Shown here: piece by piece, positions 52,386-61,054 of the stretch | Layout: each line of letters begins with the position of its first letter | Position numbering within the stretch: the stretch's first letter is position 1 | Source: CALHVX01 sp964640725 | GTDB lineage: Bacteria; Pseudomonadota; Gammaproteobacteria; Pseudomonadales; Azotimanducaceae | Direction: 5' to 3' | NCBI GenBank assembly: GCA_964640725.1 | Contig: CAZXIJ010000003.1 | Location: 124,001 to 188,000, forward strand | DNA length: 64,000 bases | Made by a program: the position numbers and the translations under genes | Notes under the pieces: model-generated | Seen by the model: only the letters and a program-made list of their open reading frames with translations | The model's database searches: none | What the model was told of the DNA's origin: nothing

Positions 52386-54166
52386 CAGAAAGGCCAGATA
52401 CGCGGGATCAAGGTGAGCGAGATCGCAGCGGTCAGCAGATTCAGGAAAATGCCGACGCGCAGAAAGTCGAAGAAGCGGTAGCCGCCGGCGCTGTAGACCA
52501 GCGTGTTGGTCTGGTAGCCGATGGGCGTCAGGAAGCTCGCGCTCGCAGCAACCATCACCGCCACCACAAAGGGTCTCGGATCCGCCCCGATGCTGGTCGA
52601 GATGCCGATCGCGACAGGCACGACGATCACCGCCACCGCGTTGTTGGTGACGAGCTCCGTGAGGATCGAGCACAAGAAGTAGACCGCGATCAGCGCGACC
52701 AGCGGGGTGGTCAGGAGCAACAGCGGTTCCAGCTGCGACACCACCAGCGCGACCAGCCCGGAATCCTGCATGGCGGCGCCCATGCCGAGCATCGCGACAA
52801 TCAGCGTCAGCACCTGCCAGTCCACCGCGGCCACCGCTTCGTCGAACTCCACACAGCGAAACGCCAGCACCGCGCCAGCACCGGCGATGGCCAACCCGGC
52901 GATCGGCAGCACGCCGAAGGCCGCGCCCAGCACAACAACCAGCAGCGCGCCCACGGCAATGGGCATCTTGCGGCGTCGGAAGGCCCGGGCTTCCGGATCA
53001 GAAATATTGATCAGGCCTTCGCCGGAAATCAGGCGGGCCAGATCCTTCTCTGCGCCTTCTACCAGAATCGTGTCGCCGACCGCGAGCCGGGTGCGCTCGA
53101 AGCGCTGGGTGACATTCTCGCCGCGGCGATGCAGCGCCAGGGGGTAGACCCGGTAGCGGCGCCGCAGGCGCAGGCGGCCCAGGGTCTCGCCGAGGATGCG
53201 CGACTGGGGCGTGAGCAGCAGCTCGACCACCTCCGTGGAGCGCGTGCCGACGCGCTGCATGTTGTCTTCTTCCCGGCCCAGAGCCCCGGCCTCGGACAGG
53301 GACATGACCTCGGCAGCGCTGCTGCGCAGCACCACGACGTCGCCGGCTTCCAGCGCAATGTCTTCCATTTCCCGGCGCAGGGACTCACCGGCTCGCAACA
53401 CGTCAATCAGCTCGCTGTCGGCCTGGGTAATGGCGTTGATTGAGCTGACTGGCTGCCCCACGAAGTCCGAGGTGTGCTCGACAACGGCCTCCAGCAGAAA
53501 GCGTTTGCTCTCGTCGTTGTTCTTCAGGCCAACCGTGTGGTCGCGCTCCGGCAGCAGTCGCTGCAGCAGCAGCAGGGTGACAATGCCGGCCGCCGTGAGC
53601 GCCAGGCCCAGCGGGGCTATCTCGAAGATGTGGAACGGCTCGAGGCCGAAGCTCTGCGCCACCCCGTCGACCAGGATGTTGGTCGAGGTTCCAAGCAGCG
53701 TGCAGGTGCCGCCCAGGATTGACGCGTAGGACAGAGGAATGAGCAGCTTGGACGGTGCCCGCTGCGTCTGCCGGGCCAGCTCCACCGCGACGGGAATCAT
53801 CAGCATGACCAGCGGCGTGTTGTTCACGAACGCGCTGCACAGCGCGGCCGCCAACAGGAAGGCCACCACCGACCGCAACGGATGAGCCCGTGCCCCGCGC
53901 GTGACCCGTTGCGCCAGGAGCTCGACCGCGCCGGTACGCACCAGCGCCGACGACAAAATGAACATGGCCCCGATGGTGACGGGAGCCGGGCTGGAGAGCA
54001 CGCCCAGGAACCGGTCGACGTCGAGAATACCCAGCAGCAACAGGGTCCCAACCGCGGTGGCAGCGCTCACCGCCGGTGGCCGCCACTCCTTCGCAAAGGC
54101 AACAAATGTCAGCAGCAGCAGCGCCGCGACAATGTACGGAGCTGCGCCGGCAAGGGCGACGGCCAT
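52385..54166 (-). CDS. SLC13 family permease with TrkA-C domains
   Basis: A 593-residue membrane protein of the DASS/SLC13 type. The N-terminal and C-terminal membrane halves (about 10-205 and 395-590) each carry a substrate/sodium motif: GTCTLLGTSTNILVDG and LTELVTNNAVAVIVVP. Two soluble TrkA-C-like domains lie between (about 210-380; VLRAGESLRREMEDIALEAGD and TRLAVGDTILVEG). Such proteins take up dicarboxylates, sulfate or similar anions. It heads the operon with the HIT and EEP genes. The AT-rich region upstream (54240-54300) probably holds its promoter. Confidence 0.9.
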   Translation of the reverse strand: MAVALAGAAPYIVAALLLLTFVAFAKEWRPPAVSAATAVGTLLLLGILDVDRFLGVLSSPAPVTIGAMFILSSALVRTGAVELLAQRVTRGARAHPLRSVVAFLLAAALCSAFVNNTPLVMLMIPVAVELARQTQRAPSKLLIPLSYASILGGTCTLLGTSTNILVDGVAQSFGLEPFHIFEIAPLGLALTAAGIVTLLLLQRLLPERDHTVGLKNNDESKRFLLEAVVEHTSDFVGQPVSSINAITQADSELIDVLRAGESLRREMEDIALEAGDVVVLRSSAAEVMSLSEAGALGREEDNMQRVGTRSTEVVELLLTPQSRILGETLGRLRLRRRYRVYPLALHRRGENVTQRFERTRLAVGDTILVEGAEKDLARLISGEGLINISDPEARAFRRRKMPIAVGALLVVVLGAAFGVLPIAGLAIAGAGAVLAFRCVEFDEAVAAVDWQVLTLIVAMLGMGAAMQDSGLVALVVSQLEPLLLLTTPLVALIAVYFLCSILTELVTNNAVAVIVVPVAIGISTSIGADPRPFVVAVMVAASASFLTPIGYQTNTLVYSAGGYRFFDFLRVGIFLNLLTAAISLTLIPRIWPF

Positions 54167-54254
54167 AGACGCCCTCTGGCGACCAAAACGGCAGTCTAGC
54201 AGGGAAAAAGGTCCGTACGCCGACGCTTGTCACGGCAATCCAACAGAATCGTCG

Positions 54255-54300
54255 GAGGCTTATATTCCTTTGTAATTCAAATGTTTAAAGGAACATTCAG
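54255..54300 (-). other. AT-rich intergenic island upstream of the SLC13 gene
   Basis: The 229 bases between the SLC13 start and tRNA-Gly hold no gene. A markedly AT-rich stretch contains an inverted repeat TTCCTTT/AAAGGAA (54265-54271 and 54287-54293, 15-base loop) and a minus-strand -10-like TATAAG with a weak TTAAAC 18 bases upstream. It is probably the promoter region of the SLC13 operon. No integrase or attachment repeat is visible despite the adjacent tRNA. Confidence 0.4.
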
Positions 54301-54395
54301 GCACTTTACGGGAACTGCATAAACCGCTAGCACAGCGAAAAACCGATGAACTGAAGCTGGCGCGAGTACGCCGCGGGGGGGCGGAGAGAAAAGAA

Positions 54396-54471
54396 TGGAG
54401 CGGGTAACGAGGTTCGAACTCGTGACCTCGACCTTGGCAAGGTCGCGCTCTACCAACTGAGCTACACCCGC
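54396..54471 (-). tRNA. tRNA-Gly (anticodon GCC)
   Basis: A complete 76-nt cloverleaf on the minus strand: acceptor GCGGGTG pairing with the 3' segment, D-arm AGCTCAGTTGGTAGAGC, anticodon arm CGACCTTGCCAAGGTCG with GCC, T-arm containing GTTCGAAC, and an encoded CCA (54396-54398). It reads glycine GGC/GGU codons. It has its own promoter at 54483-54510. Confidence 0.97.
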
Positions 54472-54482
54472 TTGGGCTGCGC

Positions 54483-54510
54483 ATTGTATAGCGCCCGGGC
54501 ACACTGTCAA
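54483..54510 (-). promoter_or_regulatory. Promoter of tRNA-Gly
   Basis: On the minus strand TTGACA (54505-54510) and TACAAT (54483-54488) are separated by 16 bases and would start transcription a few bases before the tRNA 5' end. The -35 is a perfect consensus match. Confidence 0.75.
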
Positions 54511-54538
54511 ACGCCTCGCGACGGGACTCGCAGCGACC

Positions 54539-54964
54539 CTAGCCTTGCTGGGACTTCTGCTCGTCGCCAGCGGCCTCATCATGGTGCGGCAGATAGCGGC
54601 TGACGGCGCGCCAGGCCTTCCGAAAGGTCGGCAGGCGGCGCTCACGCCGGCAGTTCTGCAGCAAGGTATCCAGCTCAGAGCGGGAAACCTGGGACATGCA
54701 GCGGACGATCGGGCCCACAGCAGGATCGTCCTGAAAATGGAGGATCGCCGCCCGGGGATCCTCGTGCGCCTCAAGCTGCGCCAGCCGGCTGATCAGCAGC
54801 GAGGCTGACAGCTCAGCATCGAACATGTCCCGATAGGGACCCACGGAGATGCCTTCCCGGGTCTTGAAATACCAGCCGTCACCCTCTTCATAGATCCGTT
54901 CGCCGCGCTGCGGAAGCGAATCCAGCTGCTTCAGTTTTTGCTGATCGTCTGACCGGCGTTGCAT
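54539..54964 (-). CDS. DUF6316 family protein
   Basis: A 141-residue protein whose N-terminal half contains RIYEEGDGWYFKTREG and GPYRDMFDAELSASLLI, the DUF6316 signature seen in Gammaproteobacteria. The C-terminal half is helical and charged (SRSELDTLLQNCRRERRL). The function is unknown, and there is no signal peptide or membrane span. The ATG at 54964 follows GGGGAG at a rather long spacing (11 bases). An upstream start at 55099 would add 45 basic residues without family character. It is divergent from the photolyase, with about 180 bases of shared upstream region. Confidence 0.75.
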   Translation of the reverse strand: MQRRSDDQQKLKQLDSLPQRGERIYEEGDGWYFKTREGISVGPYRDMFDAELSASLLISRLAQLEAHEDPRAAILHFQDDPAVGPIVRCMSQVSRSELDTLLQNCRRERRLPTFRKAWRAVSRYLPHHDEAAGDEQKSQQG

Positions 54965-55144
54965 GGGCGTCTTGCTCCCCTTGGCGGCGGGACGTTGGGG
55001 CCGCACACCTTCGTGACGCCAGTTTCTCACCGCGGCTTCGCCGAAACTGTAGATCCGGTCACAGCAGCGCAGCTTCACAGGTCGTTGACTGCCGAGCATC
55101 GACGCTGCCTACCCGTTTCGTCCCGGCCCAAGGTGCAGCCCCCC

Positions 55145-56626
55145 GTGAAGCCCACGCTCCTGATCTGCGGCGATCAGCTGTTTGCCCCGGCGCGCCTGCG
55201 GGCAGCTGGACTTGCACCCGATACCGTTCGCGTCCTGATGGTCGAGGATGCAGCACTGTGTCGTCGCCGAACCTACCACCAACAGAAGCTGACGCTGGTG
55301 CTGGCCGCGATGCGCAGCCACCGCGATGCGCTGGAGGACCGCGGTTACCGGGTCGACTACATCACCCTCGAAGACGAGTTGAGCCTGGCACAAGTGCTGA
55401 AGCGCCAGAAGGTCCGCGAACTGGTTTCCTTCACTGCCGTCAGCAAAGGCCAGCGGGCCTGGATCAGGCGTGCCTGCCGCCAGCACGACATCGCCTGGCA
55501 GGAGCGGCCTTCGCCGATGTTCCTGACCAACGCTGAGACCTTTGAGGAGCTCGCCGGTACCAGGCTGCCCCTGAACCAGGGGCGGTTCTACACCGCACAG
55601 CGTCGCCGGCTGAACATCCTCATGACCGCCGCTGGCGAACCGGTGGGTGGCCAGTTCAGCTTTGACGAAGACAATCGTCGCAAGCTCCCAAAGAAGCAGG
55701 CGGTTCCCGAGCTGCCGAACATCCCGGCAGACGATCTGACTCAGGCGACCGCCCGCGATGTGGCCAGACACTTTCCCGATCACCCCGGTGCTGGCCAGGA
55801 GCTATGGCTGCCCGTGTCCCGGGCCGGCGCCCTGCGCTGGCTACGCACCTTTCTTGAAGAACGCTTTGCCGGCTTTGGCACCTACGAGGATGCCATCAGC
55901 CAGCGGTCCTGGAGCCTGTTCCACTCAGCCCTGTCGCCGCTGCTGAATCTCGGCCTGCTGACCCCGGACGAGGTGCTTGAGCGCGCTCTCGCCCAGGCGG
56001 AAGCATCTGCCGTGCCGATCAACGACGTCGAAGGCTTCACCCGACAGCTGATCGGCTGGCGCGAGTTCGTGCACGGGGTCTATCAACGGCACGGCGAAGA
56101 CATGCGGCATGCCAACCAGCGGCGGCAAACACGACGCCTCACCGACAGCTGGCACGAAGGGGCCCTGGGCATCCCCCCCTACGATGACGCTGTCAAGACC
56201 ATGCGCCGCTACGGCTGGAACCACCACATCGAGCGGCTCATGGTCATCGCCAACCTGATGAACCTGGCCGAGATCCAGCCGCTGGACGTGCACGAGTTCT
56301 TCATGACCTGGTACCTGGATGCTTACGACTGGGTGATGGTGCCGAACGTGTACGGGATGGGGCTGAACAGCGACGACAACACCTTCGCCACCAAGCCCTA
56401 CATCTGCGGCTCGAACTACTGGCTGAAGATGAGCGACTACGGCAAAGGCGACTGGACCGATGTGGTGGACGGCCTGTACTGGCGCTTTGTGCGCGAGCAC
56501 CGCGACACGTTGGCCCGCAATCCGCGCACCGCGATGATGCCGCGCAACCTGGACCGGCTGAAGGGCACGCGCAAAACCGCGATCTTTGCCGCCGCCGACC
56601 AGTTCCTGAAGGCGCATACCCGATGA
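55145..56626 (+). CDS. Cryptochrome/photolyase-related protein lacking Fe-S cysteines
   Basis: A 493-residue protein of the deoxyribodipyrimidine photolyase-related (CryB/PhrB) family. It has an N-terminal antenna-type Rossmann domain (KPTLLICGDQLF; CRRRTYHQQKLTLVLAAMR) and a C-terminal FAD domain (QLIGWREFVHGVY; NHHIERLMVIANLMNLA; YDWVMVPNVYGMGLNSD). PhrB homologues bind a 4Fe-4S cluster through four Cys. Here the cluster region reads MSDYGKGDWTDVVDGLYW and only one Cys (YICGSN) is nearby, so no cluster is expected. The GTG at 55145 has AAGGTG eight bases upstream. It overlaps the following SDR by 4 bases. A role in light-dependent DNA repair or light sensing is likely. Confidence 0.9.
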   Translation: MKPTLLICGDQLFAPARLRAAGLAPDTVRVLMVEDAALCRRRTYHQQKLTLVLAAMRSHRDALEDRGYRVDYITLEDELSLAQVLKRQKVRELVSFTAVSKGQRAWIRRACRQHDIAWQERPSPMFLTNAETFEELAGTRLPLNQGRFYTAQRRRLNILMTAAGEPVGGQFSFDEDNRRKLPKKQAVPELPNIPADDLTQATARDVARHFPDHPGAGQELWLPVSRAGALRWLRTFLEERFAGFGTYEDAISQRSWSLFHSALSPLLNLGLLTPDEVLERALAQAEASAVPINDVEGFTRQLIGWREFVHGVYQRHGEDMRHANQRRQTRRLTDSWHEGALGIPPYDDAVKTMRRYGWNHHIERLMVIANLMNLAEIQPLDVHEFFMTWYLDAYDWVMVPNVYGMGLNSDDNTFATKPYICGSNYWLKMSDYGKGDWTDVVDGLYWRFVREHRDTLARNPRTAMMPRNLDRLKGTRKTAIFAAADQFLKAHTR

Positions 56627-57363
56627 GTACGCCGCAAAACCTGCTGGTCGTCGGCGGCGGCGGCGGCATCGGTCAGGCGCTGCTGGTTGCCGCGACCCGG
56701 CGCTGGCCCGGTTGCGCCCGGACGGCGACGCACCGACCCGGGCACCCGCCGCCCCAGGGCCCGCACGAGGCTCACCGCTGGCTGCCTCTGGATCTGACGA
56801 GCGAGACCTCGATCACCGAGTTCTCTGCCGCGCTGCTGGATCAGGAAGAGCAACTGGACGGGGTCGTGGTCGCCAGTGGCTGGCTGCACGATGCCGACCA
56901 CCAGCCGGAAAAGAGCCTGCGCAGCCTGTCCATGGAGGCTTTCGATCGTGCCTGGCGAATCAACGCCAGCGGCCCGTTGACCCTGCTGTCAAAACTGTCG
57001 CCGCTGCTCCGTGCCGGCGCCGGCGAAGCGAGACCGCGCATCATGATGCTCTCGGCCAAGGTTGGCAGTATCAGCGACAACAGCCTGGGCGGCTGGCATA
57101 GCTACCGCATGGCCAAGGCCGGCCTGAACATGGGCGTGCGTAACCTGGGGATCGAGTTTGCGCGCAGTCAGCGCGCGCCGATCATCGCCGCCGTGCATCC
57201 GGGCACCACCGAGTCACCCCTGTCGGCACCGTTCGCCAAGCGCGGTTTGCCGGTCGTCGAAGCGGCGGTGACCGGCGAGCGGTTGCTGGACTTCTTCGAC
57301 GCCATGATCCCATCCCACCAGGGCGGCTTCTATCACTGGGACGGGACGTCGCTGGCGCCCTGA
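56623..57363 (+). CDS. SDR-family protein, CsgA-like
   Basis: A 246-residue short-chain dehydrogenase-like protein. The nucleotide motif is VVGGGGGIGQAL at the N terminus, the catalytic Tyr-Lys pair is in WHSYRMAKAGLNMGVR, and an Ser lies in MMLSAKVGSISD. The C terminus ends FYHWDGTSLAP, typical of a subgroup often next to photolyase-related genes. The ATGA overlap with the photolyase suggests a shared function, such as handling a flavin or pterin cofactor, which is inference. Its end overlaps the convergent hydantoinase B gene by 31 bases. Confidence 0.87.
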   Translation: MSTPQNLLVVGGGGGIGQALLVAATRRWPGCARTATHRPGHPPPQGPHEAHRWLPLDLTSETSITEFSAALLDQEEQLDGVVVASGWLHDADHQPEKSLRSLSMEAFDRAWRINASGPLTLLSKLSPLLRAGAGEARPRIMMLSAKVGSISDNSLGGWHSYRMAKAGLNMGVRNLGIEFARSQRAPIIAAVHPGTTESPLSAPFAKRGLPVVEAAVTGERLLDFFDAMIPSHQGGFYHWDGTSLAP

Positions 57364-58982
57364 TCCGGCTCCAGCCCTGACGCCTGGTCGGCCTGGCGCA
57401 GCGCCTGTGGCCGGGCACCGGGATCGCCAAAGCCGCCGCCGCCCGGAGTTTGCAGAATGAGCCGGCTGCCGGCGGGCACGGTGTCGACGCCTTTGCCGCG
57501 CAACGGGGTCTCAGCCTCAGGGGAGCGTATGGCCACGATGCCGGGCGCCCCGGCCCCACCGCCGTCCCGGCCCGCGGCCGGGTGATCGACCCGGTCAAAC
57601 ATGCGAGAGACCGTAAACGGCTCGCTGTTGCGGTGCTCGACGTGCAGCACCTGCCCGTACCCGCCGCGGAGCTCGCCGTCGCCGGCCGTGCCTGCAGCAA
57701 GTTCCCGGCGCCAGAACACCAGCGGTGCCGTCACTTCGTTCACCTCTGTCGAAGTCGTGCGAACGCCCGACGGAAAGGCGGTGGTCGACAGCCCGTCCTT
57801 GCCGCCATCGGCGGCGGGGCGGGCGCCGGTGCCGCCGTTAAAGATCGGGTTGATGACAAAGCCCGCTCCCCGCAGCACCGGGTTCCAGATGCAGGAAGCG
57901 CCCTGGCTGGGCACCTGGCCCGGCACCACCTGAGCCATGCAGCCAATGACCAGGTCCGGCAGCATCTGGCCGATCGCGTGCCGCGCGGACACTGCGCTTG
58001 GGGCCCGGGCCGCGAGCAGGGAGCCGTCCGGGGCCTGCACGCTGATCGGCGCCAGCGATCCGGCATTGTTAGGGATATCGCCGCCCACAAGGCAGCGCAC
58101 GCCAAAGCTCGCGTAGGCCTCGGTGTAGGGAAAGGGCACATTGATGCCGTAGGGGGACGGTGCCGGCGAGCCGGCAAAGTCCAGGGCCAGGTCGCCGTGG
58201 TCGATTGTCAGGGCACAGTGCAGGGTCAGCGGCACATCATAGCCATCGATCACCATTTGCTCGCGCCAGCGACCGTCGGGCAGTGCCTGCAGCGCCCGTC
58301 GCATGGCCTGTTCCGAGCGCGCCAGAATCTGCGCGCCGACCGCTTCCAGGTCTGGCAGCTCGAATTCTCGCAGCGTCGCCAGCAGGCGCCGGCCCCCGGC
58401 TTCGTTGCACGCGGTCAGGGAGTACAGGTCCCCTTCCGCGACCGCCGGATCCCGCACGTTGGCACTGATGATCGCGAACAAGGTCTCGTCGCGCTCGCCC
58501 GCACGGAACAGCGGCATGATCGGAATGCGCAACCCCTCTTCAAACAGCTCCGCGGCCTCGGGCCCAAAGCCGCGCCCGCCAACATCGGCGATGTGGCTGG
58601 TGGCGGCAAACAGGGCAACGCAGCGCTCGCCCATAAAGGTCGGGGTCACGACCGTGAAGTCGTTCAGGTGGCCCGTGCCGTCCCAGGGGTCGTTGGTGAC
58701 CAGCACGTCGCCCGGTCGGAGCGTCTCCATGGGATAGCGCGCCAGAAATTTCGAGACCGCAGCGGCCATGGCATTGACGTGCCCGGGAGTGCCGGTCACG
58801 GCCTGGGCCAGCATGCGCCCCGAGCGGTCAAAGACGCCGGCGGACAAATCGCCCGCTTCGCGCACGACCGTCGAGAAGGCGGTGCGCATCAGGGTCTGAG
58901 CCTGCTCCTCGACCAGCGCCAGGAGCCGGTCCCACACCAGTTGCAGCTTCAGGTCGTCGATGCGTGGTCCCTGATCGCTCAT
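57333..58982 (-). CDS. hyuB: Hydantoinase/oxoprolinase subunit B, copy 2
   Basis: A 549-residue subunit B. It contains MRTAFSTVVREAGDLSAGVF, TNDPWDGTGHLNDFTVV, FAATSHIADVGGRGFG and the C-terminal LQTPGGGGFGDPGARP. Compared with copy 1 it belongs to a different branch (shorter, DPWDGTGHLND rather than DPYSCGAAVSHLND). It starts within the end of its subunit A (ATGA-type 4-base overlap). The 3' end overlaps the SDR by 31 bases. With the MFS gene upstream the set looks like an uptake and ring-opening operon. The substrate is not evident. Confidence 0.93.
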   Translation of the reverse strand: MSDQGPRIDDLKLQLVWDRLLALVEEQAQTLMRTAFSTVVREAGDLSAGVFDRSGRMLAQAVTGTPGHVNAMAAAVSKFLARYPMETLRPGDVLVTNDPWDGTGHLNDFTVVTPTFMGERCVALFAATSHIADVGGRGFGPEAAELFEEGLRIPIMPLFRAGERDETLFAIISANVRDPAVAEGDLYSLTACNEAGGRRLLATLREFELPDLEAVGAQILARSEQAMRRALQALPDGRWREQMVIDGYDVPLTLHCALTIDHGDLALDFAGSPAPSPYGINVPFPYTEAYASFGVRCLVGGDIPNNAGSLAPISVQAPDGSLLAARAPSAVSARHAIGQMLPDLVIGCMAQVVPGQVPSQGASCIWNPVLRGAGFVINPIFNGGTGARPAADGGKDGLSTTAFPSGVRTTSTEVNEVTAPLVFWRRELAAGTAGDGELRGGYGQVLHVEHRNSEPFTVSRMFDRVDHPAAGRDGGGAGAPGIVAIRSPEAETPLRGKGVDTVPAGSRLILQTPGGGGFGDPGARPQALRQADQASGLEPDQGASDVPSQ

Positions 58983-61054
58983 CGCCGCGACACCAGCAGA
59001 GACCCGTCGCTCAGGACCTCGGCGGCAAAGCCAGAGGGCACGAAAGTTGTGGTGTGAGGCTCAGCCACCAGCGCCGGCCCGGCTTGCCGGGCACCGACCG
59101 CCAGCGCGCTGCGCTCAAGCACAGGCGCGCTGACCTGCTGCCCATCGGCATCGCAGAGCAGGATCGGCTCGGCCGGCGGGCCGGGCGGCCCGGGCGCCGT
59201 TGCTGCGTCCCCGCGATCGTCCTGCAGCGGCGGCTCGCTCAGCGTCAGGGTCCAACTCATGAGTTCGATCTGTGCGCCGGGAATCGTCTGCCCGTACAGG
59301 GCCCGGTACGCCCGGGCAAAGCCGGCGGCAAGCTGCTCGCGAAAGGCCTCGGAGCCCGCGACGGCAACATCGACCGGCACCGCAATCTCGAAGCCCTGCC
59401 CCGCGTAGCGCATATAGGCGCAGCACTGCGTCTCGAAGACCAGTTCGCTGTCGGCGGCGCGTACCACCGCCTCGGCTTCGCCGCGCATCTCCTCCAGCAG
59501 CTGCGCCACCGCTGCACCATCAAGGTCCGCCAGCGGCTCGAAGCGGCTGCGAACGACCTCGTAGCGTACGGGGGCCAGCAGAAAGCCCAGTGCCGAGCCC
59601 ACGCCGGCGTTGGCCGGGACCAGCACGCGATCGATACCGAGCTTGTCAGCCAGGCGCACTGCGTGCACCGGTGCGGCGCCGCCGAAGGCCACCAGCAAGC
59701 GGCCCTCCAGGCTCCGGCCCCACTCGCCGCTGTGCGCGAGGCTGGCCGCAGCCATATTTTCGTCCACCACTTCCGCCAACCGAAAGGCCGCCCCTGCTGC
59801 GTCCGTGTTGAGCGCCGCAAGGCCGCTGTCGAAGGCACGCCGGGCCGCCGCCAGGTCCAGGGCCAGCCCGGCCTGGACAAAACCCGTCGTCGCGACCCGG
59901 CCCAGCAGCAGGTCGGCATCGGTAACCGTCGGCGACACGCCGCCCCGGCCATAAGCGGCCGGTCCCGGTTCGCTGCCGGCGCTTTCCGGGCCCACGCGCA
60001 GCCGGCCCAGCTGATCGATCCGGGCAATGGAGCCGCCCCCGGCCCCGATCTCGACCATCTCTACAACAGGAATACGCACGGGCAGGCCGCTGCCTTTCTT
60101 GAAGCGATAGACCCGATCCACCTCAAAGGATCGCGACAGCAACGGCTCGCCGTCGTCGAGCAGGCACAGCTTGGCGGTGGTGCCTCCCATGTCGAAGGAC
60201 AGCACCTGCGAGGCCTGGTGGCGGCGCGCCAGATGCGCAGCGAGCATGGCGCCGCCCGCCGGCCCGGATTCCACCAGCCGGACCGGAAAAGCCCGGGCTG
60301 TGTCGAGGGTCGTCAGCCCACCGCCGGACGTCATCAGCCGCACCGGCGCGGCGCACCCCAGCGCGCGCAAAGCCCGCTCAAGCTCCGCCAGGTAGTGATT
60401 CATGAGCGGTTTGACGTAAGCGTTGGCACAGGTGGTGGACAGCCGCTCGTACTCCCGAATCTCTGGACAGACTTCGCTAGACAGGCTCAGGGACACCTCC
60501 GGCCAGTGCTCGCGCAGCAGCTCGGCGGTCTGCGCCTCGTGCACCCCGCTATGCCAGGCGTGCAGGTAACCCACCGCAATGCTGGTTACACCGGCGGCCC
60601 GCAGGCGCGGGATTGCCGCCACCACATCGGCGGTTTCCAGCGGCAGCAACACTTCGCCATCGGCAGCCAGGCGCTCACGAACCGGCACCCGCAGCACCCG
60701 GGGCACCAGCGGCTGTGGCCGGTCAATGGCAATGTCGTACTGCTCAAAGCGGTTTTCCAGCGCCATCTCGAGCACGTCCCGGTGCCCAGCTGTGGTCAGT
60801 AGCGCGGTGCAGGCCCCCCGCCGCTCGATGAGCGCGTTGGTCGCGAGGGTGGTGCCGTGCAGCACCAGATCGACCGCCGCTGGCGCCAGGTTCTGCTGCG
60901 CCAGCAGCGCGGCAATCCCCTCGATGACTGCCCGGGCCGGTTGCTCGTGGGTGGTCAGGCGTTTATCAGCAAACCGCTGCTGCCCGTCATCCAGAATCAG
61001 ATCGGTAAAAGTGCCGCCGATGTCCACGGACAGCCGCACCCTCTCATGCGCCAC
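58979..61054 (-). CDS. hyuA: Hydantoinase/oxoprolinase subunit A, copy 2
   Basis: A 691-residue ATP-binding subunit with SVDIGGTFTDLILDDG, LHGTTLATNALIERRG, VESGPAGGAMLAAH, SFDMGGTTAKLCLLDDG and IGAGGGSIARIDQLG. The GTG at 61054 is chosen because the family begins a few residues before the first ATP motif; it overlaps the MFS gene end by 11 bases. A further GTG at 61039, directly after GAGAGG, is possible. It forms an operon with the MFS (upstream) and subunit B (downstream). It is intact and distinct from copy 1. Confidence 0.92.
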   Translation of the reverse strand: MAHERVRLSVDIGGTFTDLILDDGQQRFADKRLTTHEQPARAVIEGIAALLAQQNLAPAAVDLVLHGTTLATNALIERRGACTALLTTAGHRDVLEMALENRFEQYDIAIDRPQPLVPRVLRVPVRERLAADGEVLLPLETADVVAAIPRLRAAGVTSIAVGYLHAWHSGVHEAQTAELLREHWPEVSLSLSSEVCPEIREYERLSTTCANAYVKPLMNHYLAELERALRALGCAAPVRLMTSGGGLTTLDTARAFPVRLVESGPAGGAMLAAHLARRHQASQVLSFDMGGTTAKLCLLDDGEPLLSRSFEVDRVYRFKKGSGLPVRIPVVEMVEIGAGGGSIARIDQLGRLRVGPESAGSEPGPAAYGRGGVSPTVTDADLLLGRVATTGFVQAGLALDLAAARRAFDSGLAALNTDAAGAAFRLAEVVDENMAAASLAHSGEWGRSLEGRLLVAFGGAAPVHAVRLADKLGIDRVLVPANAGVGSALGFLLAPVRYEVVRSRFEPLADLDGAAVAQLLEEMRGEAEAVVRAADSELVFETQCCAYMRYAGQGFEIAVPVDVAVAGSEAFREQLAAGFARAYRALYGQTIPGAQIELMSWTLTLSEPPLQDDRGDAATAPGPPGPPAEPILLCDADGQQVSAPVLERSALAVGARQAGPALVAEPHTTTFVPSGFAAEVLSDGSLLVSRR

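Noticed and set aside
54255..54471. tRNA-Gly flank as an integration site for a mobile element
   Set aside because: The AT-rich island is only tens of bases, there is no integrase gene and no direct repeat of the tRNA 3' end nearby.
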